64,000 bases of DNA from Cepaea nemoralis (GCA_014155875.1 JACEFZ010017413.1:62001-126000); one strand, 5' to 3'; numbered from the stretch's first letter, positions 32,690-46,904 are shown. The notes: generated from the sequence alone by a model not told the origin. A program made the numbers and translations.

Positions 32690-33557
32690 ACTACCATGGA
32701 TAAAGACAACATCAGAATAGTTCAGTGGAACTACAGAGGCATGGAAGCAAATGTTCTCAGCACCGTGGAGCAACTGGGAAGGGAAAGCAGCATCTATGTC
32801 CTGCAGGAAACATTTCTAAAACTAAAGGACAGGACAGCTTCACATGAAACAGATTTGGGATACTCAGGAACGACAGGATGGAAACAACAGGATGAGGAGT
32901 GGTCGTACTCATACAAGAGAATTTCCAAATCATAAAAAAAGAAATTATAAACTTCGAGGGCATCACAGTGGAGATTGCTAGTAAACTCAAAAACCTAAGT
33001 ATAAGCAACATCTACTGCTCAAAAGGAACCATAGAGAAAGAAAGCTTATAGAAATCAAGGGCAGAATAAAAACATCCACGATACTTGTGGGAGAGTTCAA
33101 TAGCGACCACCCAGCGTGGGGAGGAACAAGAAGCAATGCAACAAGAACAAAACTGTCGGAATGTATAGAAACAATCAGCTAACAGTTCTAAACGACAGAT
33201 CGATGACAAGAATTAAACCCCAATCCGAGGAAAAACGACCCAGCAGTCGACCTGACTATCGTGACGACGGGCCTAACAAGAAGCCACTGGGAAATAACGG
33301 AAGACACCAACAGCGATCACTTACCGATAATTATCGATACAAAAATGTAAGCACAGAAAAGGAAGATAAACCAACGTTCAGCTTTACGAACATGGTAAAT
33401 GGTGAACTAGGGTTTAACTGGGCAGAATAGACATGGGACTGTCAGAAGCGGAAGACGTAGCGTAATGTATAGGAAGAATTAGCAACAATGTACTTCGGGT
33501 CGTGATTTTAAAAAAAATAACTAACAGAAAAAATAAATGAAATATGAAAGCGCACCG
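32690..33557 (+). pseudogene. Jockey-like LINE ORF2: endonuclease, decayed
   Basis: Starts with DNIRIVQWNYRGM (32704 onward), the N-terminal strand of the EEP endonuclease where Asn binds metal, then IYVLQETFLKL with the catalytic Glu. Open to 32935, then broken by stops and shifts: FEGITVEIASK, LSISNIYCS near 33000 and the counterpart of the GDFN motif (VGEFNSDHPAW-like) near 33088-33115. Inactive copy. Confidence 0.8.
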
Positions 33558-35171
33558 TACCACGGACACACAGATGACGCGAGCAACAGCGAAACAGTGG
33601 AACAAAACGCCAGCAGCCTGGTGGAACCAAAGGTGTACAGAAGCAGTGGGGAAAAAATGAGGCACTGCAACAGTACAGAAAAATGAGGACAGAGGAAAAC
33701 TACAATGAATACAAAACCAACAGAAAAGAAGCCAATATACTATATACTGATAACAAAAGACAAACAGACAACATGAAAATAATACTGCCAGAAATTGATG
33801 CCAGCCACTCCCATAAAAGATGCCTGGAAGCAAATAATTAGATTAAAAAGCAACAGAGCAAAGAGCAGGATAGGAATAATCAAAATCCCAACGATAGCGG
33901 TAAAATACACAAAGATAGCAGACGCGTTTGACAAATACTTCTACATAGATAGCTCCAACGCTACACTAGGAGAGCGAGATAGAAAACAACGAGAATATTA
34001 CATGTCAAATACGAGAAAACTTCAACACGAACAATTAGAAGGTTTCTACATGGACGCAGACATAACATTCGACGCAGTTACATCAGCAATTAACGATAAA
34101 GATTACACAGTAGCAGGATCGGACATTTTAAACTATACAATACTGCAGAAGGTACCAAGGAAAAAAGAAAAAGATAGTATCATCATTATTCAACAAAGTA
34201 TGGCAATAGGGACAGATACCAGTACGGTGGAAGAAGGCGAAAGTTATTTATACCTACTAAAAACAGTTAAAGGATCCAAAACATGTAAAGACTAATTACC
34301 CTGACATCACATCTTGGGAAAATCATGGAAATAATGATCACAAAAAGAATGACACATCACTTGAAAAAGAATGAACTAATTAGCGACAGTCAGTCAGGAT
34401 TCAGAACTAACCGAAGAGTAGTGGACCAAATAATCAAGCTACAAAAACATGTAAAAAGGCAATCAAAATAAGGAGAGAAAACGATAGCGGTATTTCCAGA
34501 CCTGGCCCAAAGATACGACCACTGCTGGAGACATGCAACCCTGATTAAAATCATCAAATTAGGAATCGTGGGAAGGACATCGAAAACTGTCTACAGAATG
34601 TAAGCTTCTACGTATCAATCTATAACGAGGAATCCAGCACATACGAGCAAGAGAACAGAATACAACTGGATTTCGGTAATATATCTAACGATATTCTCAA
34701 TACCAGTAAACGACATCGAGGAAGCAAATCAGGAAGACAAGATAAGGATATCACTGTTTGCCGACGAGTGCACAATATGCAGAAGTGGTAGACACATAAA
34801 AATACAAAAGATCTACTTCAAACGCAAATAAATATAATTTCTAAACGGACGCAGAAATAAGGATTCAAGATGAACACATCCAAAACGGTCAGCATGATTT
34901 TCAACGCGAAGAGAACGAAACTACACGGACAGAAACATTAAAAAAACACATAGAACTTACATCAACTAGAATAAACATCATCATCATATTAACGTTTTAA
35001 CACGTTTGATATAATCATATCATTCATTCTGTTGAATGATTATGAAAAGTTACTTAACTGGGTGGTAGTTTTTTTTAACTCATAGCTCTTTCATAATATT
35101 TCTAACTGTATGTAAATGTTTATGTGCAGCTTAAGTGCTTGTAAACTATTTCTAATAATAATTTCTATTTC
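33558..35171 (+). pseudogene. Jockey-like LINE ORF2: reverse transcriptase, tandem copy 1
   Basis: From the linker through the palm. An open frame 33795-34295 includes NTRKLQHEQLEGFYMDADIT and the region before the fingers (DILNYTILQKV). Then stops: counterparts of SDSQSGFR (near 34385), AVFPDLAQRYD (motif A; the first Asp codon retained) at about 34490-34520 and SLFADECTIC (YADD equivalent changed to FADE) at about 34755-34785. The 3' end is near 34980 with ATC units, followed by about 190 bp of AT-rich sequence also included in the duplication. Confidence 0.82.
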
Positions 35172-36778
35172 TACCACGGACACACAGATGACGCGAGCAA
35201 CAGCGAAACAGTGGAACAAAACGCCAGCAGCCTGGTGGAACCAAAGGTGTACAGAAGCAGTGGGGAAAAAATGAGGCACTGCAACAGTACAGAAAAATGA
35301 GGACAGAGGAAAACTACAATGAATACAAAACCAACAGAAAAGAAGCCAATATACTATATACTGATAACAAAAGACAAACAGACAACATGAAAATAATACT
35401 GCCAGAAATTGATGCCAGCCAGTCCCATAAAAGACGCCTGGAAGCAAATAATTAGATTAAAAAGCAACAGAGCAAAGAGCAGGATAGGAATAATCAAAAT
35501 CCCAACGATAGCGGTAAAATACACAAAGATAGCAGACGCGTTTGACAAATACTTCTACATAGATAGCTCCAACGCTACACTAGGAGAGCGAGATAGAAAA
35601 CAACGAGAATATTACATGTCAAATACGAGAAAACTTCAACACGAACAATTAGAAGGTTTCTACATGGACGCAGACATAACATTCGACGCAGTTACATCAG
35701 CAATTAACGATAAAGATTACACAGTAGCAGGATCGGACATTTTAAACTATACAATACTGCAGAAGGTACCAAGGAAAAAAGAAAAAGATAGTATCATCAT
35801 TATTCAACAAAGTATGGCAATAGGGACAGATACCAGTACGGTGGAAGAAGGCGAAAGTTATTTATACCTACTAAAAACAGTTAAAGGATCCAAAACATGT
35901 AAAGACTAATTACCCTGACATCACATCTTGGGAAAATCATGGAAATAATGATCACAAAAAGAATGACACATCACTTGAAAAAGAATGAACTAATTAGCGA
36001 CAGTCAGTCAGGATTCAGAACTAACCGAAGAGTAGTGGACCAAATAATCAAGCTACAAAAACATGTAAAAAGGCAATCAAAATAAGGAGAGAAAACGATA
36101 GCGGTATTTCCAGACCTGGCCCAAAGATACGACCACTGCTGGAGACATGCAACCCTGATTAAAATCATCAAATTAGGAATCGTGGGAAGGACATCGAAAA
36201 CTGTCTACAGAATGTAAGCTTCTACGTATCAATCTATAACGAGGAATCCAGCACATACGAGCAAGAGAACAGAATACAACTGGATTTCGGTAATATATCT
36301 AACGATATTCTCAATACCAGTAAACGACATCGAGGAAGCAAATCAGGAAGACAAGATAAGGATATCACTGTTTGCCGACGAGTGCACAATATGCAGAAGT
36401 GGTAGACACATAAAAATACAAAAGATCTACTTCAAACGCAAATAAATATAATTTCTAAACGGACGCAGAAATAAGGATTCAAGATGAACACATCCAAAAC
36501 GGTCAGCATGATTTTCAACGCGAAGAGAACGAAACTACACGGACAGAAACATTAAAAAAACACATAGAACTTACATCAACTAGAATAAACATCATCATCA
36601 TATTAACGTTTTAACACGTTTGATATAATCATATCATTCATTCTGTTGAATGATTATGAAAAGTTACTTAACTGGGTGGTAGTTTTTTTTTTTTAACTCA
36701 TAGCTCTTTCATAATATTTCTAACTGTATGTAAATGTTTATGTGCAGCTTAAGTGCTTGTAAACTATTTCTAATAATA
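35172..36778 (+). repeat. tandem duplicate of 33558-35171 (copy 2)
   Basis: Head-to-tail copy with period 1614 bp. Only two substitutions are visible in the first 250 bases compared (at the positions equal to 33806 and 33818) and a T-run that is 12 instead of 8. All stop codons are shared, so the duplication happened after the LINE had died. It ends at 36778, where the two copies stop matching. Confidence 0.93.
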
Positions 36779-36879
36779 GTTAGTGGTGGGGAGGGGGGGG
36801 GGGGCAATTATATCTTTCAAGGAGGTGCTAAGTCAGGGAGGTAATTTGCACTATGCAAAAATCTTATTCTGCATAATTA
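36779..36879. other. G-rich run and spacer
   Basis: Contains a run of 12 G at about 36793-36804. No other feature. Confidence 0.5.
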
Positions 36880-37913
36880 CGTTCTTCTTTCTCACTCCTA
36901 AGGATATCAAGAGCAGATACATCTATCCGTTCAATCAGCATATAAGATACAAGAGACATTTGTCCCGAGCCTTTTCTCGTAGATTTGAAGTGTAGGAAAT
37001 CTGTATCTGCACCCATAACTAAATGGCAGTTTGAGATAACTTTGACTTCTGACAAATGCCTTAATGTAAGCTTCGTATTTATTGTTCTCCTCTTGGGATA
37101 ACATCCACAAGAATCACACCTTCAATGTCCCAAAAGACAGAGATCATGACCTTTCCAGCTGAAGGAGTTGTCTTGATTTTCTTTCTTCGTTGTGATTGCG
37201 AATGATGTCACTCTATTGACTGTCTTTTTGTCTCAGGCTCAAAATGATGTGCCCATTTTTCGTCACCTGTAACGGTCTTAGCCAAAAATTCCTCTCCATC
37301 AACATTGATACCTCCAACAATTTAGAAAAAAAAATTGCTTTCCTTTGCAATCGGAGGTCATTTGTGAGACTTCAAGGAACCCATCTTGCGCAAATCTGTG
37401 AAAATTCGAAAGTTTGTATACTGCATGTTCACTACCATTGCTGACTGAAGCTATCAGGCCAGTTGTTGAGTAGTGATTTGCCTATCAGTAAGAATAATGC
37501 CCTCAGAGGATTTCAATATTACTGCGTTGGTGGCTGTGGCAGGTGTCCAAGGGGCAGCCGATCAAGCAGCTCCGTTTCCCCACTTCCTGATTCTTTGTGT
37601 CTCTGAACCCAGCCACTGAATGTACTCCTGTCGATTGTAAAATTGTCATACACATCACTTAGACGCTTGTGAATGTTCACAATAGATTTCTTCTTTTCAA
37701 TTAGCAATTTTATCACAGTTCGCTGCTTATAACGTAAGTTGCTAACGCGCTCCATTTCAACGGTTTAGAACAGCCATACTATTTGGCCGGTTGGGTTGCA
37801 ATTTGTTGCACATAATCTGCATATGCCATAATTGAAGTGTCCAAAATTTCGTGTTTCTATCTTCATTATTAGCTGAAAATAAATTTGTGGTGCATTACTT
37901 TCAGAACGCCCCT
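36880..37913 (-). pseudogene. mariner transposase remnant with one terminal repeat
   Basis: The N-terminal DNA-binding part is open at 37755-37519: KQRTVIKLLIEKKKSI, RSTFSGWVQRHKESGSGET, the double helix-turn-helix of mariner. Further down the minus strand broken frames give TGDEKWAHHFEPETKRQS (first catalytic Asp) and VFWDIEGVILVDVIPRG (second Asp region). The third Asp region is not recognisable. An inverted terminal repeat GGGGCGTTCTGAAAGTAATG lies at about 37880-37905 next to TA. The opposite end is missing. Cut-and-paste DNA transposase family, D,D34D type. Confidence 0.88.
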
Positions 37914-37949
37914 CGTATATCACGCCTAATCTAATCAGATACAAGAAAC

Positions 37950-38680
37950 AAAAGTATGGGCAAAGGTCACGAACACAAAACTTTATTCAAAATAATCATG
38001 GGAAGAATTGATGAGAAAACCGAAGAAAACATAATCATAGAACAATCTGGCTTTAGACTAAATAGAAGTTATTTAACACAATGACAACTGTAGAAAGAGC
38101 ATAAAGTACAATATAGATCTGTAACTTTGCTTTATTGATTACTCAAAAGCATTTGAATGTGTGTAACACTAAGCATTAATAAACAGTATGAACAAAATGA
38201 GTTTCTCACTACACCATACACGCATCATAAACACTCTACAAAAGGCGGCAGTGAGACTATGTGATGATACATCAGATTTATTTCCATATAGAACAAGATA
38301 TCAGATAGGGTTGCATGCTGTTTCCTTATATGTTCCATGTGTATCGGGTGAAAAGAGATACAGGAACTTTCACGCGCTGACAACAAAGTATTACTATCAA
38401 CAGCACAAATGAGAACAGAGAAACCACCGAGTGCAAGAACACAGTGACAAACACACATTACATCTCAGTGGCAAAAACAACTGTAATGGCAAATGATAAA
38501 CTTATGAACGGAGACAAATCAAAGAAAGTGAGAAGTTGTGAATACCTAATTTCTCTGCTGACGGACGACGGAAATGTGATGACAGAAATTAAAAGACAGA
38601 CAAACATTGCTCTACAAACACTAAAGCAATTTAATCCTTCATAGACTGGAACAGACAGAACAAGAATAGGAAAAAGAAAT
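37950..38680 (+). pseudogene. LINE reverse transcriptase fragments
   Basis: IIIEQSGFRLNRS (about 38030) is the fingers block before motif A, followed by ALLITQKHLNV-like palm sequence (38130-38165). After a gap, 38495-38640 encodes KKVRSCEYLISLLTDDGNVMTEIKRQTNIALQTLKQ, the conserved YLG..(I/L)TxDG block of the RT C-terminus. 38170-38412 is open but unrecognised. Shifts and stops show decay. Confidence 0.7.
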
Positions 38681-39150
38681 GTTTAAAACGCGCATATTTC
38701 ATGTGGCAAACATACGCATGAGGAACTTGGCTATGTAACAAATCAATTGAAAGTGACACAGTCGCCTTTGAAAATAAATGTCACAGAACAGTTAAACATT
38801 CACTGGGCACACAAAAGGAGAGCAAACACATATATCCATAAAGAACTCAAACAGTGAAGACGTCTGATTTTTAAGACATACAAAGATGAGAAAAATGAAC
38901 TATTTTTGACTTAACTATGGACATGAAATAAAAACAAAAAGATCCACACAAGTTCTCCTAGGTGTTATTCCCACAAGTGAATTTATCAATTTACAAGCAT
39001 GGAATGTGAGCCAATATTGGCCTTTGTGAGTGACTACGTAACAGCATGCCAGTTTTGCAGTTTTTAATGCGATGTAAACCGCGTTCGCTTCGATTTGGAG
39101 ATGTAATTATGTGTTCTGTGCGTGTTTCTTAACACCAATCTGTTTAAATA
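38681..39150. other. no clear feature
   Basis: May hold more eroded LINE C-terminus up to about 38880; nothing after that. Confidence 0.35.
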
Positions 39151-39153
39151 AGG

Positions 39154-40962
39154 ATGAACCTACGACAGGTCCAGAAAACCAGTAGGCAATTTATTTGTTT
39201 AAGTACTATTACTCAAAGATTATGTAGGAAACTGAAAGAAAAACGTAACTCTATCAGCTTTCACGCCGGAAACACATCGAACACCAAGCGACTGACAGCA
39301 GCTAAATTACCAAACAGAAAGGAGATAGGCCTATTCGCGACTTGGAATGTTACTGGTCTAGGAAATAAGGAACCAGTTCTCTTAGAGTTTGTGAAATAAT
39401 TAAATATGTAAATATTAGGACTCGCAGATACTAGGAAAAAGGGGAAAAACACAGAACGAACACATGAAAGTTACGTTCTTATGTGGAGTGGCGTCGATCA
39501 GAGTGCTACAGCTAAACATAGAGTGGGTTTTTTGTTACATCCAGAAAAAGCGAAAGCCATTATCAACACTAAATTTATATCAGAAAGAATAATACTAGTA
39601 CAGATTAAAGAAGGAAATAGAACAACAGCTTTTATACAAACATACGCCCCATGTATCGATACTTACAGCGATGAAGACAAGACGAGTATTTTGATAAACT
39701 TGCAGAAACGTTAAATAATGTCAGGGAGACAGATGAACTTATTGTGATAGGTGATTTTAACGAACAAATAGGCACAGGAAGACACAGTGGGATGAATACA
39801 TGGGGCCATTTAGCGACACAGAAACTGTATGTAATAGTAATGTCCAAAATATACTCAACATATGCCCCGAATACGGACTAATAATAGCAAATAGTTTTTT
39901 CCAACATCGTCGTAGCCACATCCAAACCTGGTATAAATGGAATGACATAGATCAAGCATCTGAAATTGACTTTATTATACTTAGGAAATCAGACATAAGA
40001 CTACTATTGGATTCAAGAGCACTTTCAACATACAGACGTTGATACTGATCACAAACCAATCATAATAAAAAGTATTTTAACATACAGGATAATAAGAAAC
40101 AAAAAGGTAACAACACATGTCATCATTATAGGAGGCTTCAGAATAATACGGTTAAAGACGAATTCGATCAAGAAATTTAAAAAAAAAACACTACATAAGA
40201 ACATCCATGACGACTACTCAAGCGTAGATAAGGAATGGCAATTTTCAAGGCTGTCATGCTCGACACACTGGGAAAAAAAATGTGGAACAAAGAAATAGGG
40301 CAGAACAAACGATTAAGAACAGCTTGGCGAACAATGAAGTTAAAGATAGCATATTCAAGATGAAGATAGCGTTCAAAAACTGGATCGCAGCTAAATTTGA
40401 ACAAGACTACGTTATTTATAGAAAAGCACTACAAGAGGACAAACCAACAATTAGAGCATCTAAAGATGAATCCTGGAGAATATACGGTGAGCAGATGGCG
40501 ATCCTTAGCAAAGACTACCCAAGAGAATTTTATAAATGTGTAAATACAAAGCTGAGATGAGATGAGACAAAGCGAAACAGAGATGCATGCTACAACCCAA
40601 CCACCATCATAAACAGCAAAAGAGGTATACCAATATTTAATCCACAACAAAGACTAGCAAAATGCGCAGAATACTTTCAAGAACTACTTAACCCCACTCA
40701 TAATAACACAGAAAACCTCACTTTTGTGCCTAAAAGTCATGGACAACCAGAACCCAATTTCATCCCTGCGGAAATCAAAGCTGTTATACAGAAAACTCCT
40801 AAAACAAATCACCTGGGTCCAGATGGAATAAGCACAGAATCTATTCAGGCCCGTGGGGAAGCAGGAGTTAAATGGCTAACAAGACTTTTAAACACTGATT
40901 GCCTGCCAAACAAAAAGGTGGTCCTAACCAAACAGAAATTCATGGCAGCCAATGAGAAGTAG
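39154..40962 (+). pseudogene. LINE endonuclease and RT N-terminus, 3'-truncated
   Basis: Frames in order: IGLFATWNVTGLGNK (endonuclease start, 39325-39372), ADTRKKGKN (weak Glu motif region), GVGFLLHPE-like, FIQTYAPC, ELIVIGDFNEQIGTGRH (catalytic GDFN, 39738-39788), TWYKWNDIDQASEIDFIIL (39928-39985), then linker and RT start with TPKTNHLGPDGISTESI (40798-40850). About five frame changes or stops. The palm is missing: similarity ends at 40962. It may be the same family as 46905-48284, which starts about where this stops. Confidence 0.82.
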
Positions 40963-41560
40963 GGGTGTGTCACAATAATGCTTTTAAAATTTTTTTAATG
41001 GTAGCAGATATATCGTATTATATATAAAATTAAAGGGGATTGCATAGGACACATGAATGTGTTAATAATTAATTGATAGGTTAGAAATAGTATGACAATA
41101 ATGAGAGGTTTATAAATAACAATTGAAATTTAAAAAGTACATTTTTGTTTTATATTTCGTTTACCAAGGCGTTATTTATAATCCACTGCAGCTAATCCAA
41201 TTAAATTTGCTGATTACTGTTATACACACCACTTTTGTTCAATAATATCACGAGAACTGCACCACAACACCAATACAACATAATTAAAATATAATATTTT
41301 GAAGCACATAATTTTCACACAAAATGGAAAATGTCAGTAACACACCACTCAGATTGTACTGAGAAGAAGAATATGAACACTATTTATTATTTAGTTATAA
41401 TTATTATTCTTTTAAATTTAATTATGTAAATACTCCTTAAATACTTTGTGATAGGCAAAACAAATTTAGGGGCATAAATGTGGCCCATTAGCGCATTCAT
41501 AATTCGATATGTGCCATCATATTATAACATATTATGACGAACTTTCGCTTTCAGTGTCGT
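40963..41560. other. no feature recognised
   Basis: AT-rich sequence without frames or repeats. Confidence 0.4.
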
Positions 41561-41566
41561 TTTCCA

Positions 41567-42337
41567 TTCATCATCATCAAGTGCCGTCCGGCTGGCGTAA
41601 GCGTTCATGGCTCTCCATAGATCTCGGTCTTTGGTTTTCTGGATCACCTCTGCTGCTGATATTCCTCCATGCCACCGTCTCAATCCATCCAGCATCATTT
41701 CTCTTGGTTTGCCTCTGCCTCTCTTCCCCTCCATCTTTCCAGTTGTTATGATGTTCTCCAATGTCCTCTCTTCTCATCACGTGACCGAAGAAAGATGTTT
41801 GTCTCCGTCTTATTGTTGTATATAATGTTCTAGTTTCATTAGCCTGTTTCAGGCAGTCGTCGTTAGTTACTCTGGCAGTCCAAGGAATTCGCAACATTCG
41901 TCTCAGGAACCACATCTCTGTTGCTTCTAATTTCTTCTTAATTTGTTCATTTACATTCCAAGATTCACTGCCATGCAGCAAAACTGGTTCTACATAGCAT
42001 TTCAGCACTCCCTTTCTTACATTCAGTGATACTCTTCATTTTCTGAAATGCGGCTTTTGCCTGCCCTATTCTGCTCCTAATCTCTGTTGTACATCTTCCA
42101 TCTGATGTTATAAATGCCCCTAGGTATCTAAAATTATCCACTTGGTTAAGGACTTTCCCTTCTATTTCTATGTCACATTTTGGTGTCACCATAATCTTTT
42201 ATATTACCATTGTTACTGTTTTCTCGATATTCAAGGAGAGTCCTTTCCTTGCACCCTCTGTTACTACAACGTCTAATAATTGTTGTAGGTCTGTTGAATT
42301 ATCCGCCACCAATACTGTGTCATCTGCATAGCGTATA
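41567..42337 (-). pseudogene. RTE-like LINE: RT catalytic YADD and C-terminus
   Basis: Starts at the Helitron border with IRYADDTVLVADNST (YADD at about 42317-42328), then VDNFRYLGAFITSDGRC (42135-42085), the LLHGSESWNVNEQ block and RMLRIPWTARVTND (41900-41860), GHVMRRE and the closing GKRGRGKPREMMLDGLRRW (41735-41680). Two frame changes occur (near 42190 and 42000). The catalytic Asp pair is present. Confidence 0.88.
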
Positions 42338-42839
42338 TCTATACTATAAAAGGCAATGTATGTAAATATGTATGTCCTTTATTTTTTCGCTAACGGCCCA
42401 TCCGATTGAGATGAAATTTTCTACACGTCTTCCTTTCATTCCAGAGCTGCCAACTGTGATATTTTTTTAGTGTGAAATCGCCTGCTTACTCAGTATTATT
42501 TCATTTTTCATTTTTCATTAAAATTTATATATAGCTAAGGGACTTAACTCTAGAAAAAGTTATTTCAAGGGGCATAACTTTTAATAACATTGTTGTATAA
42601 CTTATAGTCATATTGTTGTATCGTTTTCAAAGATTTATAAACTCTTTGTCTATAGTTATGTACCGGCATATGAGTTATAATAAATAATGATACAATCTTT
42701 AAGGCAATTTCAAAGTTTACATAAAATAATGCATAATGCATAACATTGTAACTCATCTTTCTATGCTTAAGAAATTATCTTAAAGATGTTGAACAATATC
42801 ATCGCATCTTTAATGTTTTCCGCTATCATATCGGCACGA

Positions 42840-43282
42840 TTCGCTTGACAGCACTTCTCAGCGCTATCAAGCCAAGACGCCTTACACATTTCAAGCAGCC
42901 TGATACGGGGGGAAAATGGCACGTCGTAATAGCACAAAGAAACAAGCAGCTTCCAAGATGCATAGTGAGAAAACCGACCAGACTATCAAGAAGACGAACC
43001 TGCCTTTGGAGAGTCTGCATGCAAGCTGTAATAAAGTATCTGAACCTACAGTCAATGAAACTACCAATAAGAAGAGCGACGACTACCCACAGACGAACAC
43101 AAAAACTTGTGAGAGGAAGGAGGACCAAGACACCAGAATCAGAAACACTGATTCAAACACAGTCAGATGGGTGGTCAAGCGGCTAAAAATGGAGCTTACT
43201 GATGAACAAATACAGAAGCAGCTGAAGGAAGAAAATCTTCACGTCAACATTTTGAAGGCAGAGCGGATTCTTACCTACTCAG
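42840..43282 (+). pseudogene. captured Jockey-like LINE ORF1 5' fragment in Helitron
   Basis: From the LINE 5' UTR through the ATG at 42916 (MARRNSTKKQAASKM) to ILKAERILTYSE. It parallels 25750-26190 (MSRRKSNNKKHA; TVRWVVKRLKMELTDEQ against TIRWVVKRIQVELTEEE). Here the frame is uninterrupted, and it fuses at 43282 with Helitron terminal sequence and the GACA array (RQTD repeats) up to 43446. The zinc knuckles are not included. Confidence 0.88.
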
Positions 43283-44011
<729 letters not shown>

Positions 44012-45210
44012 TTATTTATATTATAACCTCCAACTAGTATTCCTGGCATCTCTTTGATGTCTCTCATTATTACTTCGCTATACAGGGAGAAAAGATCTGG
44101 TGACAAGAACCACCCTTGTCGTACTCCTAACTTTATCTGTTCGTAAATACCCTCTTTATTTCCCATTTTAATTGCTGCTACTTGGTTCCAGTAAACATTA
44201 TTTATTATTCTTAAATCTTTTCCATCAATGTTGATATCTTCTAACATTTTAATCAGTTCATCATGTTTTACTTTATCAAATGCCTTAGTATAATCTATGA
44301 AGCATAAATATATTTCTTTCTCTTTCTCTATTGACCTTTCTATTAGTGTCCGTAATGTATAAATTGCATTGTTTGTGCCCTTTCCTTCCACAAATTCATA
44401 CTGTTCTTCACTAATTTCCATTTTTATTTTCTTTTTGGTTCTTCTCATTATGATTCTGAGTAGAAGCTTAGTGATATTGTTTATAAGGTTAATTGTACGA
44501 AAATCTTCACAATCAATTGCTCCTGGTCTTTTTGGTACAGCTGTAAATACAGATTTCAGCATATCACTGGGTAAATATCCACTGCTGTAAATATCATTCA
44601 ACATTTTGGTTAATATATCTACTCAAAATTCTCCCAATACTTCTAATTCTTCTACTGTGATTTCATCTGGCCCAGCTGTATTTCCTTTCTTCATACGTTT
44701 CATAGCGTCAGCGACGTCTTCTTTCAGAATAGGTGGACCTTCTAAGTTACTATCTTCTGTTAATTCTTCCCTTTCTCCATCATATAATTATCTTATATAC
44801 TCATTCCACCTCTTCATTATAGCACCTTCCTCTAGTAATATCTTTCCCGTTTTTGATTTCAAACACCCTGTATTTATTCTTATTTTTCTTCCTGTAAGCT
44901 CACTGATTTGTCTCTGCATATTGTTTGTATCTTTAATGGAATTTAATTCAATGTTTTTGTTGAGCTCGTTTAACCAACTTTCTTTAGCCTTCCCACATTT
45001 ATCTTTTTTTTATTTCTTTATCTTAGCGTATTCTTGTTTGTCATTTTTACTCTGTTTTCTTTTGTCCATCAGTTTTAAGATTTCTTTATTCATCCATTTC
45101 TTCTTAGCTATTTTGCCTCTCTCCGGTAATACTTCTTTGCTAGTTTGATGAATGGAGTCCCTTAACATTTCCCATTGTTCATTTATACTCTGTAGTTTAG
45201 CTATTGCATT
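44012..45210 (-). pseudogene. RTE-like LINE: linker and RT fingers-palm
   Basis: Linker with LLEEGAIMKRWNEYIR (44830-44790), NTAGPDEITVEELEVLGEF* with a stop near 44627, then the open frame 44604-44012: TAVPKRPGAIDCEDFRTINL, ISEEQYEFVEGKGTNNAIY, CFIDYTKAFDKVKHDELI (motif A with catalytic Asp), VYWNQVAAIKMG and GVRQGWFLSPDLFSLY (normally GC). It ends GGYNINN exactly at the Helitron. Confidence 0.88.
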
Positions 45211-46337
45211 TTACCTATTTTTGACAGTCACTCTGTATTGTTCTTGCATTTCTTTATCTATTTTCAGAACCTCTTTATTAAGTATCATGTTCTTAACCAT
45301 TGTTTTCCCTCTCTTTAATCTTACTTTTATTTGTCCACATAGTGGTACATGATCACTATTACAGTCAGCACCAGACATTGTCTTTACATTAATTAAAGCA
45401 TTTCTAAATCGTTTATTAATTAGTATGTAGTCAATTTGGTAGCGTATTGTCTTATCAGGACCTTTTCCATGTGTACAGTCGTCTTTTATGGTGTTTAAAC
45501 CATGTGTTTCCAATTATCATATCATTGACATTTGTCCATTCTATTAGCTTTTCCCCCTCTTTCATTTCTTGTACCTGAACCATAATTCCCCACTGCATCC
45601 TCCATTTTTCCCTTTCCTACATTTGCATTAAAATCACCAAATATTATTTTTATTTCTTGTGATCCAATTTGAGCCATCACCATTTCTATTGCATCGTAAA
45701 AGTGTTGTATTTCTTCATCACTACTGCTTGTTGTTGGTGCATATACTTGTACAATATTTATATCTATTGGTTTGCCTTTGATTTTTACCATAATAACTAT
45801 ATCTGAAACACACCAGTATCCATTAATTAACTTGGCTGTTTTTTCGTCTAATATTATTCCTACATCTTTTTCATGTGTATCCCCTCCAGAATTAATTATT
45901 GTGTGGTTGTCAGCTATAATTTTGCCCGATCCCTTCCATCTCATCTCACTAACGCCTAGTATATTCATATTCATGCTATCCATCTCTCTTAGAACATTGG
46001 TCAACTTTCCTAGCTCATTTAATGTCCTAACATTCCATGTTCCTACTCTAAATTTATTTATTTTAGTTATGATTTTGCCATCAGTAGCTGGATGACGGTC
46101 TGGTGTCACCTGTGGCTCATGACTGTCCCTACCGGACGAGGATGTCCTAAGACAGCCATTAACGTCGTTCACTAACTCTGATATATGTTTTGCTATGAAG
46201 TCTTGGGAAGATAATGTTGTGGTTTCCCCTTGCCTTCCACATCCACATGGTGGTCTTTTTACCTCTGCCTTTGACAGCCATTTCCGACTGTAAGGACAAG
46301 TGAGTGCCCTGCTCTGCTCAGCTGCAGAGTTGTCCAC
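45211..46337 (-). pseudogene. RTE-like LINE: endonuclease domain
   Basis: Open 46337-45522 and, after one frameshift near 45518, 45513-45211. Motifs: RVGTWNVRTLNELGK, LGVSEMRWKGSGK (Glu), VQVYAPTTSSSDEE, IIFGDFNANVGKGK (Asp/Asn), IDYILINKRFRNAL and NSDHVPLCGQIKV (the C-terminal SDH). All expected catalytic residues are present; only the frameshift disables it. A Cys-rich patch (CGCGRQGE) precedes the domain. Confidence 0.9.
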
Positions 46338-46540
46338 TTATTCCGGTGGATACTCGGTCCCCAGAGCTGTGTTAGCCACACCGTGGTGTGTTTCCATCCT
46401 CTACCACGGGGAGGTGCAGTTGGGATTTTCCCTTCCTAAAGTTATGGTCTATGACCAAAACTCTCCAGTACTTTTACTAGTTTTAGAGGACCGTTTTCCA
46501 TTACTACGAAATAATCTAACTGACAACTGAATATTGCACG

Positions 46541-46904
46541 TGGTTTCAGTTTTAGAATCTTTCACAAAGTCCTTGAAATCACTATAACTATAATATAAAA
46601 TTGTTTAAAATAATAATTGTATTAAAATATATGAGGTCCAAAACCAAAAGGTGTTGTCATTTCGAAGTTCAAATCAAAACAATCATTTCGAATCAATAAT
46701 CAAGTGTTTTCTAAGAACAAATATTGTTGCCAGCGGCCTGTTTCAAACTGCGAAATATTTCTGTCTTAATTTTAAGTTACCGAAGTTAACTAAAAATTGC
46801 GGAAACATAAGAAATGGGACAAATAAACCACTGTTTATACTGCGCCGTTTTTCTGGAAAAGGGGCATCAAAATCGTCCTACTGTTCCGATGTACCGGCCC
46901 GTGG
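46541..46904. other. no feature recognised
   Basis: Open frame from 46651 has no motif before the LINE begins. Confidence 0.4.

Noticed and set aside
33414..33833. Hydrophobic minus-strand frames (also 35091-35447)
   Set aside because: Shadows of the Lys/Glu-rich LINE linker on the plus strand; duplicated with it.
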